DNA of 64,000 nucleotides from Prostheceraeus crozeri (Eukaryota; Platyhelminthes; Polycladida; Euryleptidae): NCBI GenBank assembly GCA_907163375.1, contig CAJQUW010005302.1, positions 1 to 64,000 of the forward strand, read 5' to 3'. Shown piece by piece: positions 41,209 to 52,700 of this stretch (position 1 is its first letter; each line of letters starts with the position of its first letter). The notes under the pieces were generated by a model. It saw only the letters and a program-made list of their open reading frames with translations, ran no database searches and was not told where the DNA came from. The position numbers and the translations under genes were made by a program.

Positions 41209-42619
41209 GCTGGTTTCATCTTTTGAGACTTGACATAATCTTTAGATGTTGTTCTTAGCATTTCGAAAGCTTTTATGAGGTTTTGGTGTCAAAATAAAAA
41301 TTCAATCTTTGTAGGCGAAGTTTCGATATTTAATTGATGAAATTAAATTTCGAATTATTACTGTGGTGTTATGGCAAACTTTTTCTCTTTTACTCTTTTA
41401 TATCTATATTTTCTACTCTTTACGAATTTTGCTCACATAGCAATTTTATCTTGAAACAGCGACTTCACGCTGATCCTACATTGCCCACGATGCTCTATGT
41501 TTCCTTTCTTAACGACTTACATATAGTCTTCTATGATTTTCGAGTCAATGTGATGTACTTAAGCACACTCGGTGCATGGAAGTACATTGTGCACTTGTAT
41601 GCCATTTCAACATGCAATATTGCAAAGCTTGCTATTTTTATCACATCGAAAGGCTTCGCAAGATCTTTATGCAAAATCAGATAATCTTCGTTCAATCCTT
41701 GCATGCGAATTCCCGAGGTTCTTATTGATAAAATCTATTTTCCAAGGGCTTCTCCATCTGTGTGGCTGACATTTATGCATTATAACTCCATGTAACTCGA
41801 TGTAAGTAATACGAGAAGCATTTTTACCTCTATATTACAAATGTTTCTACGTAATATTTCATAAGCATTATATTAATTTAGCTTCAATCCTCATATAGAG
41901 ACAATGTCATCGAAAGCAAGTTCAACGAGTGCTGAGGAAAACAATTGTAGTTACATACCTAATCGTGTAAAATGACACGCAATCATGTGGTCAATGTATG
42001 AAAATGTGTAGCAAGCTCGTTAAATACGCAACTTACACGAAATTTTCAAAGATAATCATGTGTTCAGGAATGTACATTTTCTATAAACATACATGCATTC
42101 TACATTCATGTCTACTGAAATTCACACTTCTGAAAGGACAAACTAATCTATCTAGCATACTTACATACCGTAGTATGTCACATAGTGTTTTTCACAGAAA
42201 CAATTTCAGGAAATTGACTAATTACAAAAGCCATGACAAAGTTTAGTTTCTATGTAGGTAAACATTGAAAGCGAATTAATGCGCTAATATTTTAAAATAT
42301 TGTAGCAGCAAAGTACATTAACAAAATGCATCCAGCAAAACATTCACCATGGGTGGATTGCATGAGGTGTAATGTTTCAACGCAAGCGTTTAGGCTTGAG
42401 CAATCACATGGAACCTTTGAAGCAACTGATCAATTACTTCAAGACGTAAAATTCTTGTCTTTGGAGCTCTCTGAAGGCATGATGCATTGCCCAAATGCTA
42501 CTGAGAGAAGAGCTGTAGTATAATGATACATGATATAGTTATTGTCTTAGAAACTACAGATCACTTCATCAAGAATTGAAATGGGCAAGCGTAAATTACG
42601 CATAGGAAATCAATTCAAA
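41209..42619. other. Non-coding stretch
   Basis: About 1.4 kb. The 116-residue frame at 41334-41684 is rich in Phe, Leu, Tyr and Ser from AT-rich sequence and shows no domain; I see no gene. Confidence 0.4.
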
Positions 42620-43395
42620 CATAGATTAAGTATTAGCTAGAGTGTCAAATTTTCCTGATCAAATTTTAAGAAACTACATTTTTGCAAAACATTCCTGTGT
42701 TTATATACTAGCGATATGGCAACTCTATATAAGTGGTATGTAAATTGTCAGCTTTCAAAATGAATGAATGTTTACTAAAATGGCATCTTAATTAAGCGGA
42801 AATTAAACTGATCATCTAGGAGATTTCATAAATCACATTTTGATGCAAGACTTCATGGAAAAGTTGAGATCTTATTGTGCTCTTTGGTTGAAATTTCAGG
42901 TTTTTGATTACATTTTCATCGGTGTGATTTATATGATTCACTAAATTAATGTTTAATTTCTTGGATCTGAATTGTAATATGGACCCATTTACATCCTTTA
43001 AAGTTAATGGTGATTATTAATTGTCTTTGATTATGATATTTTTCTCTTCCAGTTGCAGGCAAAGTAAGGTGGCAGGTGTCTTGTGATGTGATCACGCTCA
43101 AGAAAATACATGCACTCTTATTAAGAAGGTTGAGGCTGAGCACTAAAGTAATAGCAGCCTTCGAATTGCTACTTTAACAAACACTTCCTCTCCAAAGCCG
43201 TCATGACACAGAGAATCGTAAAATACTATTATTCCTTCTGTATTGCTATCATGATCAATCAAATCCATGCAGATTTCTCCAAAAGTGTAAAAATTTGCAA
43301 ATCTCACATTTGGTACTGTGTTTCAACTCAATTTCTGTATACGCATTGAGGATTTTATGCTGAGTTGCCGCTTTACCTAATATACTCACTCGATG
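42620..43395 (+). mobile_element. Dispersed non-autonomous element (family A), perfect 8-bp TSD
   Basis: 776 bp, from CATAGATTAAGTATTAGCTA to CCTAATATACTCACTCGATG. AATTCAAA lies on both sides (42612-42619 and 43396-43403). It is more diverged from the others, so it inserted earlier. Confidence 0.85.
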
Positions 43396-43644
43396 AATTC
43401 AAAATTCAACAAATTCTATGCACTTGGAAAGCATATGTTCTGAGAAAACTCCTGCAAAAATTTCAGGACAATGCACGCGCACGGGACACGGCAGTCAGTA
43501 GACTCAAAAATGCTTCAATTATTTGCTATCAGTTAGAATTGCTATCAAATTCTCATTGCTTGTTGACTGCATTCCGTGACAGATGTGTGACTCATCACTT
43601 TGATCGGGACTACTATTGTTTATAGATGCGATAACAGACAAACT

Positions 43645-44720
43645 GTTCATAAAAAAACAGACCACCTAAATTTCATTGAAATTCAATTGATTCTCATGTT
43701 TTACAATCGTGTCGCGCGTCAACGCTCCATATATGTACATCATTCGAGAGCTTGCATGCTGAGCTTTAAAATGAACTATGATAGACTTGTATCTGTTATT
43801 GTATTTGCTGAACAGTACTCACATTGTGAAAATTGCTCACAATTTGTCACATGATTGTATGATAATGAATCACGCAAGAGGAGAACGATCATTTTCTGAG
43901 CTCTATTTTGATGTACTGTTCATCAAAATCGGTTAACTAATAGAAATTAGTGATATCGTGAAGTCATCACAAAATCATGACCTTTTTGGTTAAAAATATT
44001 ACTCGTATTATCATTTATCATCAAAAATGCTAGTGCTTGGAATCTTCAGAATCCTTGCAACGGGATGAGTACGACTATGTAAGTTATATTCATACAGATC
44101 AATTGTTCCTTTTCAAACCTCTTCAACATTTATTCGCATTTCCGCAAAAGTAATGTAAAGTGAATGAAGGTTTAACGCAAGACAATCAGCAAATGCATGT
44201 CTTTGCTCTCTCATAGCAGCTGCCGATTGTTTACCTTCATTGTTTGTGTACTTTTGCGGAAATGAGAAGAAATGCTGAAGAAGTTTGAGAAAGAACTATT
44301 GAACCTATATGAATATAACTTAGATATTTGTACTCCTCCCGTTTCAAGGATTCTGAAGATTCCAAACACTAACATTTTTGATGAAAAAGTGAGAACATAC
44401 GAGTAACATTTTCAATCAAAAAGGTCATGATTTTGTGATAACTTCACGATATCACTCATTTTTATTAGTTAACCGATTTTGATGACCAGTATATCAAAAG
44501 CGGGCTCAGAAAATGATCGTTCTCCACTTGCGTGATTCATTATCATACAAACATGTTTTCTTTTTGAAAAATTGCGATTTGTAAATTGAGCGATTTTCAC
44601 AATTTGAGTACCGCTCAGCAAATACAATAACGCTAATAAGGTCATTGTAAAGCTGAAAATGCAAGCTCTTGAAAATCGATTGAATTTCCGCGACATTTAT
44701 GTGGTCCGTTTTTTATGATC
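43645..44720. repeat. Large foldback element, arms of about 460-520 bp
   Basis: The left arm (43645-44165) and right arm (44260-44720) are inverted copies. For example GAATCACGCAAGAGGAGAAC and ATCGTGAAGTCATCACAAAA on the left recur as their inverse on the right, with about 10-15% difference by eye. A spacer of about 95 bases separates them. Around 44795-44870 another inverse of the left arm's outer end appears, so the right arm is partly duplicated. No transposase was seen. Confidence 0.8.
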
Positions 44721-44870
44721 AGAAGTTAGTTTCTCTCTAAGCACTATCAGAAACAGCTTTAAGCTCTCGAATGATGTATGGCATGTTGTTGTGCAACACA
44801 ATTGTAAGACATGAGAATCGATTGAATTTCAGTGAAATTTAGGTTGTCTGTTTTTTATGATCAGCTCTTT

Positions 44871-45459
44871 ACTTCGCAGCGAATATGTGATGGGGAAAAC
44901 ATCGATCTTTCTTTTACTTTGTTTATCATTAATTATAAGAAATGAGAACTTCTGAAGTGAAAGCACATCAGAAGAGTTTTCACAAGGTCAAGCTGAGGTT
45001 CTGATCCGAAGTGGTCGGCCACTTGCGACTGTGACACAAGGATTGAAAGTTCCCAAAAGTGCTATCTACTTTTGGTTGCGATGAGGCCGTCAGCGGCCGG
45101 ATGGGTAACCTTCCGGCAGACCGAGTTTGAATTCTCGCAGGTCAAATTGATGCATCACCACAGTGATCAATAGTGATCTCTCTGCCTCCTTATATTAGCT
45201 TTCCGGGGTTTCAAATCTATGTAGGAAACGACTGCTTAACAGCACGTATTGCAAGAGACCCACGAAGGTGAATCTGTCCAAGTCACACGAAGAACTGAGA
45301 CAGTAGTAGTTGAAGAAGCGTTGTCACTGGGGGAGTTAATTGTCACGTTTTTTGTCAGAAGAAGCCGCTGTTCGATAAAAATCCACAGACGAAGGACCTT
45401 TGAAATCTAGGCAAGAATTTTCCGATCGTCATTTTACATCAAGACAATTGTACATTTTA
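44871..45459. other. Non-coding stretch with a tRNA-like patch
   Basis: It holds no supported gene. The tRNA-like patch at 45078-45150 is listed separately. Confidence 0.4.
45078..45150 (+). mobile_element. Possible tRNA-derived SINE head
   Basis: GGCCGTCAGCGGCCGGATGG with GGTAACCTTCCGGCAGACC and then GAGTTTGAATTCTCGCAGGT resembles an A box region and a weak B box (GTTTGAATTC for GGTTCGAATC) at tRNA spacing. It does not fold as a clean tRNA by eye, so it is a remnant at best. Confidence 0.35.
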
Positions 45460-45549
45460 CATCAATAATAATAATAATAATAATAATAATGCTTTATTTC
45501 CATCAGTACAAAGAGCGGTACATGAAGGTTGACAAACAACGCGACGAAT

Positions 45550-46791
45550 TCAAGACAGAGTGGAAAATTTGACAAATGAGTTGGAATACAATTTGGACTT
45601 TCGCTTTAGCGGTAGGAGGGAACGACAGTGTCTGAGGCGGGGATTGTTTCTTACAACGAAAAATTGGGAAAGGGGATGAATGTTCACGTTTTTCACAATC
45701 TTACTCATCAGGTTGCAGCATGTTTTGTCCAACCGTGTTCGTAGGCTAGGCTGGTTGACCCGATTGGCCCATTGTCTCGCCAAACGGTCCAATTGCTCAA
45801 GTTTAGCGAAATATTTTTGAGGGAGATCACAAATTACTGGCCAGCAGTAGGTCATGTGACAAAAAACTAGGCTACAATAGGCGTCCCAAACCAGAGATGA
45901 GTGGTTACAATTATTTTTCAACTTCTTTACAAGAGCAAGGCTCCTACAGCATTTTCTGTACAAAGCAGGAAAAAAGTGATCCCAAGTGAGATCCGAGGAA
46001 AACACAACACCCAGAATATTTACACTATCAGTAAGAGGAATATCACAATTGTTGATGGAAATCGATGTGGGACAATACGTCATGATCGAACGGGACAAAA
46101 CCATAAAATGCGTTTTCTGAACGTTAATGACCAGTTTCTTATCAGAAGCCCAAGCAGCAACAACATCCACAACAGACTGGAAATCTGAAGGGTCATTATT
46201 ATCTCTAAATTGAATGAGAGAAATGTCATCAGCGTACATGACTACTTTGGTATCAGGCAATTCGGGAAAGTCGTCAACTAGTAGGGCAAAAAGGAGAGGA
46301 CCAAGAACGGAACCTTGCGGAACACCACTCGGGATGGCTTTCCAAGGAGCAATGTACCCATTGGAAGAAACACGTTGAAAACGATTCAACAGGAAACTGG
46401 AAATAATGGAAACAACCTGGGGACTGCAGTCAAATCTGTGCACTAAAGTTTCTAGGAGAGTTGAGTGGCTAATGGAATCAAATGCCTTCTTGAAATCCAC
46501 AGCTAAAAGGCAGCAGTGCTTCGAAGGACTCCGAGAAATATGCTGGAGAATGCTCAAACGAACCGATAGCAAAGCATTGGTGCAGCCACCAAAACGCTTG
46601 GGTATAAAGCCAAATTGTCGAGCATCCAAATCGCGACGAAGAGAAGGCAAGAGAACCTTATCCCGAACAACTTTCTCCAGGATTTTGCTGGGAAAAGGGA
46701 GAATAGATATGGGTCTATACTCGGATTTATTTTTGGGAAGCGGTGTGATATTGGCCAGTTTCCAACATGAAGGGAAGACTGCGTTCTGCAA
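45550..46791 (-). pseudogene. LINE reverse transcriptase
   Basis: 413 residues with the RT motifs in order: ITPLPKNKSEYRPISILPF, ARQFGFIPKRFGGCTNALL, LLAVDFKKAFDSISHSTLL (first Asp), PSGVPQGSVLGPLLFALLVD, VVMYADDISLI (catalytic YADD), then WASDKKLVINVQKTHFMVLS and a thumb region. It ends in a C-terminal Cys/His-poor tail. The frame itself is unbroken, but it is cut off from the preceding coding sequence by a frameshift near 46815, so the element is dead. Confidence 0.9.
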
Positions 46792-46802
46792 CGAGATGTT
46801 GA

Positions 46803-47012
46803 TTATGGAAGTAAGGCAAAAATGTGGGCAAAAAAACGATAGAAATAACCTGGAACCCCATCTGGGCCAGAGGAATTGCCTTTGCTCAATTTAATCAGGT
46901 TGAAAACCTGAGAAACGTCAACCTTCAAATTCATAGTGGCAGGGTTAGACCGAGTGTCACGAAAATCAGGAAGACAGGGTGGGGTAAAGGAGGCATGAAA
47001 TTTCTCATTCAA
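46803..47012 (-). pseudogene. LINE linker between endonuclease and RT
   Basis: Contains KLSKGNSSGPDGVPGYFYRF, the segment that opens the RT domain in CR1-like LINEs. It continues in frame from the endonuclease across a single TAA stop (47031-47033) and then leaves the RT frame near 46815. Both lesions are in the ORF2-type coding region. Confidence 0.8.
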
Positions 47013-47030
47013 TTCCAGAACTTCATTTGA

Positions 47031-48284
47031 TTAAAGCTGGGTCCTAGTAGAAGTGCGATTCAATTGGCCATTGATGCATTTCCATTTCTCAGATTGGGAA
47101 TGAAAATGAGCCCTCGAAAAATGCCTAACCTTCGCTTTGGATATTGCACAAATGAATTTCTCACGAAGCTGAAGATACTTAGGGTAGTTACCACGGGTCA
47201 GAGCTTTGTCTCGAGCATCCGAAAGGGCCTTTAATGAAGGGGATAACCAAGGTGGGTCAGAGGACCGCATCCTAACTGTTTTAAGCGGGAAAAAATGATC
47301 AAGGGAGAAAGAAACAATGGACTGGAATCTTTCAACGACAATATCAATGTCAGAAAATTTCAAGCAGCATTCATACCAATCAACAGACTCCAAAAATTGA
47401 TGACACACAGCAAAGGAGGATGGAGAGAAAGAGCGAGTTATTACCTTCTTAATGGTGGGCTTCTGAGCAGGACCAGCACTCTTAACAACAACACCTTTGT
47501 GGTCAGAACGACCTAATGGAGCAACACAAAATGCAGGTTTAAAAAGCGACGCTTTGTTGGTGATAAAAACATCGAGGACATTATCGCCACGGGTTGGATG
47601 CTGGACTAATTGGTCCAGGTTGTTGTAGATGCAAAAATTGACAAGGTTGTGACGCAAACCGTTGACATCACCGGTTACCACAAAATGACTTGCAGTTGAA
47701 TTGTCAAAAGTACTCTGCAAATGATCGAGCACAAATTTATGAGCAGCGGTGTTGTTCCAGTAAGGATGATAGATCAGATAAACAGACAAATCAAATTCAC
47801 TTATGTGGCAGTATAAGATATTCGAGGACACTTCACTAAAACTCGTGTTATTAATAACAGTCAATGAAAAGGAAGATTTATAATACAGTAAAATGCCACC
47901 ACCATTCAAATTGCGATCTTGCCTAATCACACTATAACCAGGAAGAGAGAGAATGTCATCAGGAATCGTATTATCGATCCATGTCTCTGTGATACATACA
48001 ACATCACTGTCTAAGGCCAAGGCCCTGACTTTCAAGTCATCAATTTTTGATTGCAAAGATCGTGCATTAAAAAGTAAAACAGATGGAGCCGACAGAAGAT
48101 TGCGTTTTGGCTTACGTAACTTGATGCACTGCTGCTTGGACGCAACTGAACGCAGTCCTTGTTTAGGAGCAGATGAGTCACGGATTGATGATGCAAGAGG
48201 CGAAACAGGAGGATGGGAGGTGAGGAGAGGGTTTGATGAGATTGTTGCTTGACCAGGACGGGAAGGATCACAGGGTGATGACAC
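47031..48284 (-). pseudogene. LINE apurinic-type endonuclease
   Basis: 417 residues. APE motifs are LLFNARSLQSKIDDL (N at the metal site), VVCITETWIDNTI (E), GGGILLYYKSSFSL, VVTGDVNGLRHNLV (D and N; family usually GDFN), DNVLDVFITN and the terminal GRSDHKGVVV (D, H). The first 75 residues are Ser/Pro-rich and may be non-coding read-through. It ends at an in-frame stop before the RT linker. Confidence 0.88.
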
Positions 48285-48480
48285 AACAGGCGGAATAGGA
48301 GAATGCGAGGAGTCGCAAGCACGTAGCAGGCGATGAAACCATAGAAACCGCCGCTTGGTCCGCGGTCAGGGAAAGTCTTGACGAAGGCGCAAGAGATCCG
48401 TGCGCGAGTAGTGGAGACGCTCGGGAAGCATTGGTGTAGAAGATGACATAATCGCGGAGAGAAATCCGCTAAATACCACT

Positions 48481-49396
48481 AAATTTTGCAAAATTATTCG
48501 CAACATCGACGAAAATGCACTGAAGAATGTTGTTGTGAAGGACCATGCGGTAGAAGGGTGAACGACGGAGTAATTGTTGTGTACTTAGGGCTTAGATTGT
48601 ATTCCAAATTTTGTAAATTTACCACTCGAAGAAAAATGCTACGTTGAAAGTCTGCGCCTAACGGGAGCATCGGGAATATCCGACCGCACGCTACGGCGTC
48701 AAGTGATACATCAAGGACAATACAAGGACAATACATCAAGGAAATTGCTCATTTGGAAATCTGCTTGGAGTGATGGACGCACTTCACTGCAGGTGATGAG
48801 GAGAACATTGTCTCCGAGTACTGCGCTCGAATACTCGAAGATATTGTTGATCCTTTGTAATTCATTCGGCTGGCGGCTTCAGATTCTGGTGATGATTGGA
48901 ATCTATTGGAGTCTTCGCGAATGAAGTCAAATTGATCAACCGGTGATCAGAAATTTGATCTGTAGCATGCCAATGAGCATTTGAAAAGTAATTGAACTTA
49001 AGAGAGACGAATCTGGCCACTGGGGAACCCACCGCCAGTCCGTTTATAAAGGATAAGGTCCTTCTTGGACCAGCATCAATTGAAAAACACTTAGTGTTGT
49101 CTGAGAAACAAATTATACTCATAGTAAGAAAAACGTGCTATTTTAACTTATCGCCAGGTGTGCTGTATTATGTAGGTATAAATGAATGTATAAGTCTGAC
49201 TAAGAGCTCATTATGACGTGAGCCCCCAAATCTCCTGCGGCAGACGTCGAAGCACGATCCCGCGGGTAGACTGGATGTGCAAGTGAGAAGAAGTCAATTC
49301 TGAGATTCAACTTCTTGTTGTTCTTACGTCTTATCAATCGAATGTGGAACCACTCATCTTCCATTCACATGGTTCCTGCTTTGGTGATGAACATCC
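48481..49396. other. Non-coding stretch
   Basis: No supported gene. Frames at 48494-49216 are short and without domains. ACAAGGACAATACATCAAGG near 48710-48740 is a small direct repeat. Confidence 0.4.
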
Positions 49397-49703
49397 GGCA
49401 CTACTGCAGTTTAGTGCACCCTCTTTTACCCCTACTGCAGTTTAGTGCACCCTAAAATGCATGTGAGAACAACATGATTTAATCAACAGAATGAATGCCG
49501 TTCGTTCTTCCCTATAGTTATAAATGAGTGTCTTTGTGTCTTCGTGTGTCCTCGTCTTCGCACATTACACCGAGCGCGCGCTTCGGTGAAATGTGCGTAG
49601 TCATCGTTTGCGGGAGAATGCGCCGTTGTTTTAGGGTGCACTAAAATGCAGTAGGCGCGTTTCCGTCTCTTTCATAGAGGGTGCACTAAACTGCAGCAGT
49701 GCC
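49397..49703. mobile_element. MITE with perfect 8-bp target duplication (family B)
   Basis: 307 bp with ends GGCACTACTGCAGTTTAGTG and CACTAAACTGCAGCAGTGCC, inverted repeats of about 28 bases with one mismatch, and a second inner copy of TACTGCAGTTTAGTGCACCC. GAACATCC stands on both sides (49389-49396 and 49704-49711). The middle (49558-49602) is a hairpin, CGCACATTACACCGAGCG with its inverse CGCTTCGGTGAAATGTGCG. There is no coding capacity; an hAT-type enzyme would make an 8-bp duplication. Confidence 0.88.
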
Positions 49704-49711
49704 GAACATCC

Positions 49712-52700
49712 TTCGTCGTAAACACGGTTGACAACATTACACGCACTATCACACAAGCTTTGATTCGCACAGGTATACTGCACCGTCCATGACATGCCAA
49801 TCCACGAGGACACGTCAAATTTGTTGACTAAATTTTCTCTCCTGGAAATATGCGAGCAATTCTTTTGATGACAGGCTTGTGTTATTATTGCAACCAAGTT
49901 TGGAGAACTTTCTAGATCTAATCTGTATAGAAAATAGAACAATGACAGGTGATTTTGAAACTTGTCGAATCTGTCAACTTTGAATCCTTCGAGAATTGTT
50001 AAGTCACAGCTCTTGTGTTATTTTAAGCTGATACACTTCGCCATGCAAACATTCATGTCAATCTTGAATATCAATTTTCTTTCAACAGATTTTGAAACAT
50101 GTATCCTTTCCAGATGTTTTATATTGTCAACTTGAACTTCGCCATATTTCAATTCTTTATTTGAATAACTTTAAAATCTTCTAGGATATCCAAAATGCTG
50201 ATATCAAATGAAACACATGTATGAGACACATGTATTCTATTCACATGTAATTGACATGCAAAAAGAGTGTTCTGTGAATGAAAACCTGTAGTAAGAACTC
50301 TAATCAAGCGAATTTCACAAAAATTACACCGATAATGGGTTTGTCCTGCGCATTTTTCGTCTCATTCAAATGACAAACGTTTAGAACTCGGTATCCACTA
50401 AATCATCGACAAAGCGGACGCTTATGTGATAGCTGTATGTTCTTATTTAATGTGTTGATGAATAGCAAAACATGTCATTACGTTGCGACAATCCACCGTA
50501 GGGTCGATGGATCTGCGTATTATAAAATCGTGATTCAATCCCCAATTACATCAATTTCGTAAAACAAAGCTGACCACAGCTCATGCAGTCACATGTGGAC
50601 GTGAAAATGATGACTGCAAGCTAGAATTTGATGCAATTGAGAGATTTCTTTACAATTCAATGAATTATACCAGAGACAGAGATTACGACGACCCCTCTTA
50701 ACAAATGCACGTCCAGCTGTTGGGCTACGAGGATGTGGAAATATTTGCAGACATTAGCGAATTCAGAATAAAATTTTATTGCGTCCTATAACTGCTTAAT
50801 ATTCTCAATGAACATAAAAAATATTTGCTCCTTCAGTGCTTCATAATCACGATCGATCACGGCTGTATTTGCACATATTGCTCGTTCTTCAATCAAACTG
50901 AATGACGGCGTCGGAAAACTCCTCATGATGAGGATTTGATCGTAGACGTGAATCGAATCCGTATTTACTGTCTGGAGCTTCTGTCATTTTGTGTCTGAGC
51001 AATAATAATTGCAATCAAATACGATCACATGTAACCCAGCAGAATTACACATCGTGTGAGCATTTTTTTACAATCTAGGTCAGATCTGCTGTGTCTCAAG
51101 AATATTAATTCTCACTTCAACAACAGAATGGCTCAAACCAGTGGCATGAGATTTCATGATTTTGTTTTGCTGCGTCGATGCTCGAGAGTTTAAAGGGTGA
51201 CTACTTCGGAATATAGATTATGACTCAGTACTGAGTTAGCAACCAGACGCCAGGCAGATCGACCTAAACATGCGGCCAGGCAGGTCCATGAGGTTCATTG
51301 AGCCGATTGAATTTGAATTTCCGGCAAAGGCAGACTTTTCCTACAAATTGCTATAGGCTACGTGCCACTCACGACTTTTTTCAACACTTTCGGTATTGCT
51401 GTAGCGCTTCTGTGTTTGCACCCGGATAATCTTCTTTGACTGCTGCATAATCCGTCACCCAAGAATCACGAAAATTTACCGATACAGTGTAAGATCATAA
51501 TCATAAAGGTCGCCAGTTCGCGTGGACATAGAATAGAAAAATGTCTTCAGACTTTCAAGAAATTAAGCACGAAGATTCCTTGGCGACCGCAGACGCTGTG
51601 TTTCGCCCTACAAGGGCTCGTCAGCACGAAACCAGCTGTAAAAATTTTGAATGACTGAACAAGCTAACGGATTGCACAACAAGCTTCTTTTCGTTTGCTT
51701 ATTCTGGTTTAGCTGATAATCATAAAGATTGCAGAGTTTTAATATTTCATCACCTACAATATAAGATGCTCATAATATGACAAAAATATTAAAAATAACA
51801 CTATTCTCTCAAAATCTACAATTAGTTTCCAGATTTCCAGTAGACTCAAATACCAATGATCTCAACACTGTCCATTTCAAATCAATCTGAATTATTTAAC
51901 ATATTGTATGCTAGTCTGACCAAGGATTGTGGTAGGTCGGGTTGAAACGGGTCAGAGTGTATAGGGAGGAGGTGAATTTCAATTAATTGATGTCAATGAT
52001 TGTAATGAAGAGTGTTTTTACTTTCAAATGCTGTATATTCATTGCACTTCTTATTATTGAGGAAATCTGAAAAATAAACGTTTTTCTATACTTTTCTATT
52101 AATTAATTAATTGCTCAATAATTCCACTTTCAACTAATTCATTGTACTAATTTCATATTACAAAGAAAATTCCAGAATCCGGTTGCAATGAATTGCTTGG
52201 TCATAGAAACATTTGATGCGATTGTTAGGAATTGCAGGTATGTTTAAATTAGGTCTACATCACACAGATATTAGCGCGTGATTTTTATGTTTCACTGTAG
52301 TGACGCTTTGAAAAGGGGTTGATTTTAAGTCACTTTAATGTACGCAAAATATCTGAAAAGTATGTACAAATGTTAGAGACACATATTATTTACAAATTTG
52401 TCACAAAATTTGTCACTCTCACTGGTGCCTCTTTTTAGCAGCATTCACATAAAACTACATGGAACAACTGAATTCAAATTCATAGCACAGCAACATATAG
52501 TTAATTTAGGCATGCATGAGGCCATAGACTTCTAGGACTATACAAGTAGATTTCTTTGGTCATGACTTATGCGGCCAACATTTACATGCGAATCATACAA
52601 TCAGTACTGTCTGTATGCAGATAGTAAAAAAAGTAGCCAAGTGAACGGGAGGGCAAATAAAGATCCTTAGTGTCCAGAACTACATTCACTAATATTGACT

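Larger units (their letters stand above)
45460..48480 (-). mobile_element. Non-LTR retrotransposon (LINE, CR1/L2/Jockey-like), nearly full coding region
   Basis: It reads on the minus strand, with APE endonuclease (48284-47031) and reverse transcriptase (46791-45550) in the usual order. The 3' end is an ATT microsatellite (ATTATTATTATT, plus strand 45466-45490), typical of LINEs that end in short tandem repeats rather than poly(A). No separate ORF1 was recognised, so the 5' end is probably truncated near 48330-48480. Confidence 0.88.

Noticed and set aside
41334-41684. 116-residue Phe/Tyr/Leu-rich frame
   Set aside because: Composition follows AT-rich DNA; no domain, no repeats of codon bias, overlapped by another open frame.
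45901-46894. Plus-strand frames across the LINE
   Set aside because: Antisense shadows of the reverse-transcriptase and linker coding sequence.
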